A stretch of DNA of 53,932 nucleotides. It comes from an uncultured Oscillospiraceae bacterium. Its GTDB lineage: Bacteria; Bacillota; Clostridia; Oscillospirales; Oscillospiraceae. The notes beneath the pieces are model-generated. The model saw only the letters and a program-made list of their open reading frames with translations. It searched no databases and was not told the origin of the DNA. Where the stretch lies: the NCBI GenBank assembly GCA_910578575.1, contig CAJTQP010000007.1:1-53932 (forward strand). The letters run 5' to 3'. The translations under genes were made by a program, and so were the position numbers. This document shows, one piece after another, positions 23,919 through 31,008 of the stretch; position 1 is the stretch's first letter, and every line of letters starts with the position of its first letter.

Positions 23919-25172
23919 ATGGAACAACAATTTTTGATCAAAAATGAGAGCCTGCCCCAGGGGGCGCTGGAGAGAAAGCACCGCTTGGAGACGGACCCCG
24001 CCGCCCGTACAAGCCACATGGAATACCTGCCCGATATGGAGCAAATCGACTCCAACATCCGGGAGACGGTGATGGAGCAGGTGGGGGGCTTTGACCCCGG
24101 CAGCTATACGGTGCGGGAGGTCCGAGCGGCCCTGGACCATGAGCGCTGCTCCCTAGAGGACTTCAAAGCCCTGCTGTCCCCGGCGGCGGAGCCCTTTTTG
24201 GAAGAGATGGCCCAACGGGCCCGGATGGAGACCAGCCGTCACTTCGGGAACACGGTGTATCTCTTCACCCCCCTGTATATCGCCAACTATTGCGAGAACT
24301 ATTGCGTTTATTGTGGGTTTAATTGCTACAACCACATCAAGCGCATGAGGCTCACCCTGGAGCAGATCGAGCACGAGATGCAGGTTATTGCCCAGAGTGG
24401 TATGGAGGAGATCCTCATCCTCACCGGGGAGAGCCGGGCCCGCAGCGATGTGGAATACATCGGGGAGGCCTGCCGCCTGGCCCGGAAGTATTTCCGCATG
24501 GTGGGGCTGGAGATATACCCGGTGAATACGGAGGAATACCGCTACCTCCACCAATGCGGCGCAGATTACGTGACGGTATTCCAGGAGACCTACGACCCGG
24601 ACAAATACGAAACCCTCCACCTCCAAGGCCGCAAGCGGGTATGGCCCTACCGCTTCGAGGCCCAGGAGCGGGCCCTCCGGGGTGGGATGCGGGGGGTGGC
24701 CTGTTCCGCCCTGCTGGGGCTGTCGGACTTCCGAACCGATGCCCTGGCCAGCGCCCTGCATGTGTACTACCTCCAGCGGAAATACCCCCAGGCGGAGCTG
24801 TCCCTGTCCTGTCCCCGGCTGCGGCCCATCCTCAACAACGACAAGATCGGGCCCCAGGACGTGGGGGAGCGGCAGTTGTGTCAGATTTTGTGCGCGTATC
24901 GCATCTTCCTGCCCTACGTGGGCATCACCGTCTCCTCGCGGGAGAGCGCGGCCTTCCGGGACGGCATCGTGAAGATTGCCGCCACCAAGGTCTCCGCCGG
25001 GGTCTCCACAGGCATCGGGGACCATGAGAGCAAGTACACCGGCGTAGCGGGGGACGGTGAGCAGGGGGATGAACAGTTCCAGATCAACGACGGCCGCAGT
25101 TTTTCCCGGATGTACCGGGACATGGAGCAGGAGGGCTTGCAGCCGGTGTTGAACGATTACCTCTATGTTTAA
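23919..25172 (+). CDS. thiH: 2-iminoacetate synthase ThiH
   Basis: A radical SAM enzyme of 417 residues that cleaves tyrosine to give dehydroglycine for ThiG. The iron-sulfur motif is CENYCVYCGF (CxxxCxxC). The oxygen-free ThiH route, rather than ThiO, agrees with an anaerobe. The annotated start gives about 30 more N-terminal residues than common homologues. A second in-frame ATG at 24018 (MEYLPDMEQIDS) is a fair alternative, but only the first is preceded by a GAGAGG site. It overlaps the next gene by 8 bases. Confidence 0.93.
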   Translation: MEQQFLIKNESLPQGALERKHRLETDPAARTSHMEYLPDMEQIDSNIRETVMEQVGGFDPGSYTVREVRAALDHERCSLEDFKALLSPAAEPFLEEMAQRARMETSRHFGNTVYLFTPLYIANYCENYCVYCGFNCYNHIKRMRLTLEQIEHEMQVIAQSGMEEILILTGESRARSDVEYIGEACRLARKYFRMVGLEIYPVNTEEYRYLHQCGADYVTVFQETYDPDKYETLHLQGRKRVWPYRFEAQERALRGGMRGVACSALLGLSDFRTDALASALHVYYLQRKYPQAELSLSCPRLRPILNNDKIGPQDVGERQLCQILCAYRIFLPYVGITVSSRESAAFRDGIVKIAATKVSAGVSTGIGDHESKYTGVAGDGEQGDEQFQINDGRSFSRMYRDMEQEGLQPVLNDYLYV

Positions 25173-25776
25173 GCTGCTGTGTGTGACCAACCGCCACCTG
25201 TGCCGGGGGGATTTTCTAAAACGGGTGGAGGCGTTGGCAGCGGCGGGGGCGTGGGGCATCCTCTTGAGGGAGAAAGATCTATCTCCAGAGGATTACCGGA
25301 CCCTGGCCCGGCAGGTGCAGGAAATCTGTCAAGAGTATGGGGCAAGGTGTATCCTTCACAACTTTGCCTCTGTGGCTTTGGAATTACAGGCGGAAGCCTT
25401 TCATGCCCCCCTAGCGGTACTGCGGCAGATAGGAGAGGCAGAACGCAGGGCGTTTCCCACCCTGGGGGCCTCCTGCCATTCGGTGGAGGATGCCAGGGAG
25501 GCCCAGGCTTTGGGTTGCACCTACCTCACCGCAGGCCACATTTTCGACACGGACAGCAAGAAAGGCCTGCCAGGGCGGGGGTTGGACTTCCTCCGGGCAG
25601 TCTGTACCTGCGTGGACATCCCGGCGTATGCCATCGGCGGCATTGGGGAAGAAAACCTGGCTGCTGTGCGGCAGGCGGGGGCGGCGGGGGCCTGCCTGAT
25701 GTCCGGCCCAATGACCTGGGCTGATGTGGAGACCCATTGGAAGCGTTTACAGAAAGCGGGGGAGTACCATGTTTGA
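25165..25776 (+). CDS. tenI: TenI-like thiazole tautomerase
   Basis: A 203-residue ThiE/TenI-fold protein. The block GHIFDTDSKKGLPGRG closely matches the TenI signature rather than the phosphate-binding loop of ThiE, and AIGGIGEEN completes the barrel. In Bacillus, TenI aromatises the ThiG product to the thiazole carboxylate tautomer that ThiE uses. A true ThiE follows immediately, so this copy is unlikely to be the synthase. It overlaps thiH by 8 bases and thiE by 8 bases. Confidence 0.82.
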   Translation: MFKLLCVTNRHLCRGDFLKRVEALAAAGAWGILLREKDLSPEDYRTLARQVQEICQEYGARCILHNFASVALELQAEAFHAPLAVLRQIGEAERRAFPTLGASCHSVEDAREAQALGCTYLTAGHIFDTDSKKGLPGRGLDFLRAVCTCVDIPAYAIGGIGEENLAAVRQAGAAGACLMSGPMTWADVETHWKRLQKAGEYHV

Positions 25777-26419
25777 TAAGAACTGCCTGCGGCTCTACGC
25801 GGTGACGGACCGAAGCTGGGTAGGCCGGCAGACGCTGTTGGAACAGATCGAGGCGGCCTTACAGGGAGGCGTCACCCTGGTCCAGCTTCGGGAGAAGGCG
25901 TTGACGGAGGCGGAGTTTTTGGAAGAAGCCCGCCAGGTCAAGACCCTGTGCCAGCGGTACCAGGTGCCGCTCATCATCAACGACAATGTGGACGTGGCCC
26001 TGAAAAGCGGGGCGGATGGGGTCCATGTGGGGATGGAGGACGCCCCCGTGGCGGAAGTCAGGAAACGGGTGGGCCCGGACTTTATCATCGGGGCCACCGC
26101 CAAAACCGTCCAGCAGGCCCAAGCCGCCCAGGCTGCGGGGGCCGACTACATGGGGGTAGGGGCGGTGTATCCCTCCCCCACCAAACAGACTGCCCTGGGC
26201 ATCACCCAGGAGCAGCTCAAGGAGATTTGCGCCGCCGTCTCTCTCCCCGCTGTGGCCATTGGCGGCATCACCGCCCCCCGTGTGGCAGAGCTCCAGGGCA
26301 GCGGGGTCCAGGGGGTGGCGGTGGTATCCGCCCTCTTTGCCCCGGAGGATATCCAGGCCGCCGCCCAGGATCTGAGGCGAGCGGTAGAGGAGATGCTGGA
26401 AGGGGGTGGGGAAGGATGA
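25769..26419 (+). CDS. thiE: Thiamine-phosphate synthase ThiE
   Basis: A 216-residue TIM-barrel enzyme that joins the pyrimidine and thiazole phosphates. LVQLREK, LIINDNVDVAL, GADGVHVGMED, VGAVYPSPTKQT and AIGGITAPRV are all present and standard. ATG 25769 has GGGGGAG upstream; the frame overlaps tenI by 8 bases, and thiD starts within its stop (ATGA). Confidence 0.95.
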   Translation: MFDKNCLRLYAVTDRSWVGRQTLLEQIEAALQGGVTLVQLREKALTEAEFLEEARQVKTLCQRYQVPLIINDNVDVALKSGADGVHVGMEDAPVAEVRKRVGPDFIIGATAKTVQQAQAAQAAGADYMGVGAVYPSPTKQTALGITQEQLKEICAAVSLPAVAIGGITAPRVAELQGSGVQGVAVVSALFAPEDIQAAAQDLRRAVEEMLEGGGEG

Positions 26420-27210
26420 GAACGGCCCTGTCCATTGCCGGCAGCGACCCCAGTGGTGGAGCCGGCATCCAGGCGGATTTGAAGACCATGACCCTCCAGG
26501 GGGTCTATGCCATGAGCGTCATTACCGCCCTCACCGCCCAGAATACCACCGGGGTCTTTGGCATCCATGAGGTGCCTCCGGCCTTTGTCCGCCAACAGCT
26601 GGAGGCGGTGTTTGACGATATCCCCCCCGACGCGGTGAAGATTGGGATGGTGGCCTCTGCTCCCCTGGTGGAGACCATCGCCCGCTGCCTCCGGGAGTAT
26701 ACGGCCCCCCAGGTGGTGGTGGACCCGGTGATGGTGTCCACCAGCGGGGCCCGTCTGATGGAGCGGTCGGCGGTAGACTGCTTGAAACGGGAGCTCCTGC
26801 CCCTGGCCGTACTGCTGACCCCCAACATCCCGGAGGCGGAGATCCTGGCGGGGATGCCCATCCGTGGCCCAGAGGATATGGAGGCCGCAGGGAAGCGGAT
26901 CTATGAGACCTACGGCTGTGGGGTGCTGTGCAAGGGGGGGCACGCGGGGAAGGATGCCAATGACCTACTGTACACAGGGGAGGGCCCTCGGTGGTTCCCC
27001 GGCCGCCGCATCCCAAACCCCAACACCCACGGCACCGGCTGCACCCTGTCCAGCGCCATTGCCGCCAAGCTGGCCCTGGGATGGGACCTGCTGACCGCCA
27101 TCCAGGGGGCCAAGGACTACCTCTCCGGGGCCCTGGAAGCGATGCTGGACCTAGGAGCGGGCCATGGGCCCTTAGACCACGCCTACATCCTGCGAGAGCA
27201 GGCAGACTGA
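26416..27210 (+). CDS. thiD: Hydroxymethylpyrimidine/phosphomethylpyrimidine kinase ThiD
   Basis: A 264-residue ribokinase-fold enzyme that phosphorylates HMP twice to the pyrophosphate. SIAGSDPSGGAGIQAD, VDPVMVSTSGARL, LTPNIPEAE and the anion-hole motif NTHGTGCTLSSAIAA are intact. The start overlaps the thiE stop by 4 bases, typical of translational coupling. Confidence 0.95.
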   Translation: MRTALSIAGSDPSGGAGIQADLKTMTLQGVYAMSVITALTAQNTTGVFGIHEVPPAFVRQQLEAVFDDIPPDAVKIGMVASAPLVETIARCLREYTAPQVVVDPVMVSTSGARLMERSAVDCLKRELLPLAVLLTPNIPEAEILAGMPIRGPEDMEAAGKRIYETYGCGVLCKGGHAGKDANDLLYTGEGPRWFPGRRIPNPNTHGTGCTLSSAIAAKLALGWDLLTAIQGAKDYLSGALEAMLDLGAGHGPLDHAYILREQAD

Positions 27211-27227
27211 CGAAGGAGATACAAGTT

Positions 27228-28535
27228 ATGGAACGCAACTACGCCACACAGATGGACGCGGCCCGCCGGGGCATCGTCACGCCGGAGCTGGAGACCGTCG
27301 CCCAAAAGGAGCGCATGACGGTGGAGGAGCTGCTGCCCCTGGTGGCCAGCGGCAAGGTGGTCATCCCCGCCAACAAGAACCACCACTGCCTGGATCCGGA
27401 GGGCATCGGCTCCATGCTGCGCACCAAGATCAATGTGAACTTGGGGGTCTCCAAGGACTGCAAGGACTATGACGTGGAGATGGAGAAGGTGAACGCCGCC
27501 GTGAAGCTGGGGGCGGAGGCCATCATGGACCTCTCCAGCCATGGGGACACCAGCCCGTTTCGGAAAAAGCTCACCAGGGAGTGCGCTGCCATGATCGGCA
27601 CTGTACCGGTGTACGACAGCGTCATCCACTACCAGCGGGACCTGGACAGCCTCACCGCCCAGGACTTTATCGAAGTGGTCCGTCTCCACGCCCAGGAGGG
27701 GGTGGACTTCGTCACCCTCCACTGTGGCATCACCCGCAAGACCATAGACCAAATCCGCAGCCACAAGCGGAAAATGAACATCGTCTCACGGGGCGGCTCC
27801 CTGGTGTTCGCCTGGATGTGCATGACCGGGGAGGAGAACCCCTTTTATGAATACTACGACGAGATCTTGGAGATCTGCCGGGAATACGACGTGACCATCT
27901 CCCTGGGGGACGCTTGCCGCCCCGGCTGTTTGGCTGACGCCACCGACGTGTGCCAGATTGAGGAGCTGGTGCGCCTGGGAGAGCTCACCAAGCGGGCCTG
28001 GGCGCGGGATGTACAGGTGATGGTAGAGGGTCCCGGCCATGTGCCTATGGACCAGGTGGCCGCCAACATGAAGGTCCAGCAGACCATCTGCATGGGAGCG
28101 CCCTTCTACGTCTTAGGTCCTCTGGTGACGGATATCGCCCCTGGCTATGACCACATCACCGCTGCCATCGGCGGGGCCATCGCGGCCATGAATGGCGCGG
28201 CCTTCCTGTGCTACGTCACTCCGGCGGAGCATTTGGCCCTGCCCAACGTAGACGACGTGAAGCAGGGCATCATCGCCAGCCGCATCGCCGCCCACGCAGC
28301 GGACATCGCCAAGGGCGTCCGGGGCGCCAGGGAGATGGACGACAAAATGGGCGACGCCCGGCGGAACCTGGACTGGGAAGAACAGTGGGCCTGCGCCCTG
28401 GACCCGGAGACGGCAAAGGCCATCCGCAAGGCGCGGGCGCCGGAGCATGAGGATACCTGCTCCATGTGCGGCAAGTTCTGCGCTGTGCGCAGCATGAATA
28501 AGGCCCTTAGTGGGGAGCATATCGACATTCTGTAA
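27228..28535 (+). CDS. thiC: Phosphomethylpyrimidine synthase ThiC
   Basis: A 435-residue radical SAM enzyme that rearranges aminoimidazole ribotide into HMP phosphate. The C-terminal cluster motif is CSMCGKFC, characteristic of ThiC. MVEGPGHVPMDQ and DLSSHGDTSP are family blocks. The short form without the large N-terminal domain is usual in Bacillota. ATG follows AAGGAG. It is the last gene of the thiamine operon; thiL and dxs are not in the window. Confidence 0.95.
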   Translation: MERNYATQMDAARRGIVTPELETVAQKERMTVEELLPLVASGKVVIPANKNHHCLDPEGIGSMLRTKINVNLGVSKDCKDYDVEMEKVNAAVKLGAEAIMDLSSHGDTSPFRKKLTRECAAMIGTVPVYDSVIHYQRDLDSLTAQDFIEVVRLHAQEGVDFVTLHCGITRKTIDQIRSHKRKMNIVSRGGSLVFAWMCMTGEENPFYEYYDEILEICREYDVTISLGDACRPGCLADATDVCQIEELVRLGELTKRAWARDVQVMVEGPGHVPMDQVAANMKVQQTICMGAPFYVLGPLVTDIAPGYDHITAAIGGAIAAMNGAAFLCYVTPAEHLALPNVDDVKQGIIASRIAAHAADIAKGVRGAREMDDKMGDARRNLDWEEQWACALDPETAKAIRKARAPEHEDTCSMCGKFCAVRSMNKALSGEHIDIL

Positions 28536-28544
28536 CTGAGATAG

Positions 28545-28582
28545 CAACCGGCACTGGAGAAACAAGTCTCCAGTGCCGGTTG
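28545..28582 (+). terminator. Long hairpin at the end of the thiamine operon
   Basis: Perfect 16-base arms CAACCGGCACTGGAGA and TCTCCAGTGCCGGTTG around a 6-base loop. It is followed by TGTGTG rather than a T run, so termination may be incomplete. The next promoter begins 14 bases later. Confidence 0.65.
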
Positions 28583-28595
28583 TGTGCGGAAGAAA

Positions 28596-28624
28596 TTGAC
28601 AAAATTCGTGATGTAGGGTATGAT
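28596..28624 (+). promoter_or_regulatory. Strong promoter of the 28-residue peptide gene
   Basis: TTGACA (28596-28601), a 17-base spacer and TATGAT (28619-28624). The transcript would begin near 28631 with a small hairpin (CCCCGC/GCGGGG, 28632-28648) at its extreme 5' end. Confidence 0.75.
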
Positions 28625-28723
28625 AAAAATGCCCCGCAGCCAGCGGGGACAGAAGAAGCGTTGTACATAAAAGGCGGTTGGCCCATTTTCCCCAAGCAAA
28701 TACCAAGGGGGGAGGTGGTGCGG

Positions 28724-28810
28724 ATGTGGAAAAAGCGGATCCTTGCGGTACTCCGAGTTTTGGTGTGCTTAGCAGTTGGATTGATGCTCATGACCACAAA
28801 AGCGTGCTAG
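28724..28810 (+). CDS. 28-residue hydrophobic membrane peptide
   Basis: A tiny gene with a textbook ribosome-binding site (GGGGGGAGG eight bases before ATG) and a near-consensus promoter 100 bases upstream. The peptide starts MWKKRILAV, is hydrophobic for about 18 residues (one membrane span) and ends TTKAC. A positive N-terminus, a single span, and a 5'-terminal RNA hairpin are features seen in type I toxins and small membrane regulators, but no antitoxin RNA is evident. It could also be a fragment of a larger, lost gene. The 28811-28935 stretch after it holds no further gene. Confidence 0.5.
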   Translation: MWKKRILAVLRVLVCLAVGLMLMTTKAC

Positions 28811-28935
28811 CCGTCCGGATGGCGCCCGAACGACTAGCTTAGTTAGTTGATTCAATTTGGGCTGACCGCCATGTACAGCGCCCTTCTGCATTTATTATAC
28901 CCACATACCCTAAGTTTGTCAACGACGCACCAAAG

Positions 28936-28975
28936 AAATTCCGCTGTTTTTCCCAAACAAAAAACAGCGGAATTT
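28936..28975. terminator. Bidirectional terminator
   Basis: Perfect 15-base arms AAATTCCGCTGTTTT and AAAACAGCGGAATTT around a 10-base loop, with T runs in both directions. It serves the peptide transcript and the minus-strand unit that ends at 28976. Confidence 0.85.
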
Positions 28976-29698
28976 TTATGTGGTTTTGTCCGATCCCTCT
29001 CCCGCTGCCGGTGGGGAGACAAAGAACTTTTCCAGGGAGGGGAAGAGGGTATTGAATACAAAGCAGTGGTCTAAGGCCCGATTGTATAACCCCACCATGG
29101 TCCCCGCGCACAGGGCGTAGGGGATGGTCCCGATGCTGACCCCCTGAAAGTGTCCGAAACCGAAGAAGGCGAAGGACATGATTACGGCGATGGTCAAGTA
29201 ACTGCAATCGGTGATGGTTTTGACCCGGCTGCTGGGGACGTTCCGGGCGGCGGAGACCTCCTTGACCACCAACTCATAGACCTCCGGGGCCAGGTAGGTG
29301 TGCAGCACGAAGGAGACCCCCAAGGCGCACAGCAGCGCCCCAATGACGAAAAAGGCGATCCGCCCCGGCAGGGCCAGGGGAGGGAAGGGGAGCAGCAGGA
29401 AGAGGTCCAGGATCGCCCCATAAAATATCGCGGAGAAGAAGGAGAAGAGAAAGTAGGGCCGGAACTTCCGCAGGGCTACGCACAGCCCCACCAATAGCAG
29501 GACTTGGACGATATACTCCGCCCGCCCAAAGGTGATGGCAGGCCAAATTTCAGAGAGCTTCAAATGCAGCAGATAGGCCGGTGCCACCACCATGGAGAGC
29601 CCCAGGTTGGCAACGGTCATCAGGGCCGTGCCGAAGGCCAACAGGGCAATGCCGGTGACGTAAGCCGCCTCGGCAGGGAAGTTGCGGCGATGTTCCAT
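28976..29698 (-). CDS. YczE/YitT-like multi-pass membrane protein
   Basis: A 240-residue protein with about five to six hydrophobic helices (for example ALLAFGTALMTVANLGLSM and IAFFVIGALLCALGVSFVL). The arrangement of two similar helix blocks separated by a charged loop resembles the YczE/YitT/DUF6198 group of uncharacterised membrane proteins. ATG 29698 is preferred over the upstream in-frame start at 29737 because AAGGAGGGGG lies just before it and the longer form would overlap the neighbour. It is the last gene of the unit that begins at 36583, 25 bases after the hydrolase. The function is unknown. Confidence 0.65.
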   Translation of the reverse strand: MEHRRNFPAEAAYVTGIALLAFGTALMTVANLGLSMVVAPAYLLHLKLSEIWPAITFGRAEYIVQVLLLVGLCVALRKFRPYFLFSFFSAIFYGAILDLFLLLPFPPLALPGRIAFFVIGALLCALGVSFVLHTYLAPEVYELVVKEVSAARNVPSSRVKTITDCSYLTIAVIMSFAFFGFGHFQGVSIGTIPYALCAGTMVGLYNRALDHCFVFNTLFPSLEKFFVSPPAAGEGSDKTT

Positions 29699-29723
29699 GG
29701 TGTCCCCCTCCTTTTCTTCTAAG

Positions 29724-30971
29724 CTATGCCCCTGCATCCGCCAGGGTGAGGGCTTGGTCGGTGTTGAAGCGATAGGTGTGGCCGTCGGTGCTGAGGATCA
29801 CGGTGCCACTCTTTCCGGTGCCGTAGACTGTGGTGCCCCGCTCCAGCAGACGCTGGAGGGCGGAGCCTGTGGGGTGGTGGTAGGAGTTGCCTACCTGATA
29901 AGAGACCACAGCGTACTCCGGCCGGATCACATCCAGGAACGCCTGGCAGGAGGAACTGGAGGAGCCGTGGTGGCCCACCTTCAGCACGTCGATATCCTCG
30001 AAGAGGTGCAGGCAGTCCTGCTCCACCCGCTGGGAGATGTCCCCGGTGAAGAGGACCTGTACGCTGCCGCAGGCCAGCTGCGCCACCACACTGCTGTCGT
30101 TGACGCTGGACCAGTCATCACCAGTCTCAAGGATGGTGAGGGCGGTGCCGGGCCCCAGGGGGATCGCCCGGTCCTCGTCATAGGAGAAGGTACAACCCGG
30201 TTCTGCCTGGGCGGCGGAGAAGTAGTCCTGATAGGTTTTGGAGGAGGTGCGTTTGCCGCTGTCGATGACCTCCCCCACCTCATACGCGGCCAGTACATCG
30301 TCCAGGCCGCCGATGTGGTCGGTGTCTGGGTGGGTGGCGATGACGTAGTCCAGTTTTCCGTCCACATAGGGGCGCAGGTATTCCACTAGGGCGGGGCCGG
30401 CCTTGTTGTCCCCGCCGTCGATGAGGACTTCTATCTCACCGCAGTCAATGAGGGTGGCGTCCCCCTGACCTACATCAATGAAGTGGACCTGGAGAAGCTG
30501 CTCTGTGTTGGAGTTTACGATTACCTGATAGTTGTCCCCGTCCCACTGCACTTGGGCCCCAAAGGCCTCCAGCACCGGGCGGATGGGCAGGTAGGTGAGG
30601 CCGTCTAGCACCACGGCGGTGGTGTCCATAAACAGCTGCTGGTCGTTGACCAGGAGGTAGGGCTGGCCGATGGGGATCCGGACGGTGATACCGTCCTTCT
30701 GGGCAATGGCGGTGCGGCTGCTGTCCTCCCAGGTGACGGTGCAGCCGAAGGCCTCCAAGGTGATCCGGCAGGGTACCTGGGTCCGGCCGATGCTGTCCAG
30801 GAAGGGCTCCCCGGTGGCGGCGGTGTAGGGGACCGCCTGACCGTCGATGATCACCCGGAGGGAGGGAGTGGATTGGGTGGAGTAGTACCCCAGGGCAATG
30901 ACCACAGCCACCGCGAGAAGGATGAGCCAGAGCTTTTTTTGCTTGCCTTGTTTCCTGCGGCGCCTTTTCAT
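29724..30971 (-). CDS. Membrane-anchored ComEC-like MBL-fold hydrolase with copper-amine-oxidase-N domain
   Basis: A 415-residue protein. A basic N-terminus and one membrane anchor (about 14-30) lead to a copper amine oxidase N-terminal-like domain (about 37-152; LPIRPVLEAFGA). A metallo-beta-lactamase fold follows: VHFIDVGQGDATLI, THPDTDHIGG (metal-binding HxDxDH), LFTGDIS and VGHHGSSSS. The order and motifs match the extracellular ComEC-like beta-lactamase domain without ComEC's membrane channel. Those domains act on DNA or phosphodiesters, here probably outside the membrane. It follows the kinase-DegV gene by 37 bases. No late-competence genes are nearby, so the substrate is open. Confidence 0.82.
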   Translation of the reverse strand: MKRRRRKQGKQKKLWLILLAVAVVIALGYYSTQSTPSLRVIIDGQAVPYTAATGEPFLDSIGRTQVPCRITLEAFGCTVTWEDSSRTAIAQKDGITVRIPIGQPYLLVNDQQLFMDTTAVVLDGLTYLPIRPVLEAFGAQVQWDGDNYQVIVNSNTEQLLQVHFIDVGQGDATLIDCGEIEVLIDGGDNKAGPALVEYLRPYVDGKLDYVIATHPDTDHIGGLDDVLAAYEVGEVIDSGKRTSSKTYQDYFSAAQAEPGCTFSYDEDRAIPLGPGTALTILETGDDWSSVNDSSVVAQLACGSVQVLFTGDISQRVEQDCLHLFEDIDVLKVGHHGSSSSSCQAFLDVIRPEYAVVSYQVGNSYHHPTGSALQRLLERGTTVYGTGKSGTVILSTDGHTYRFNTDQALTLADAGA

Positions 30972-31008
30972 GGGGTTTCTCCTTCCGTACGTTCCTGCGT
31001 CTATCTCC

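Noticed and set aside
28630..28669. 13-codon ORF at the 5' end of the small-peptide transcript
   Set aside because: It begins at the transcription start with no ribosome-binding site; the bases form a 5' hairpin instead.
29724..30971. Full ComEC competence channel
   Set aside because: Only one membrane anchor is present; the competence membrane domain is absent, so only the hydrolase domain is called.
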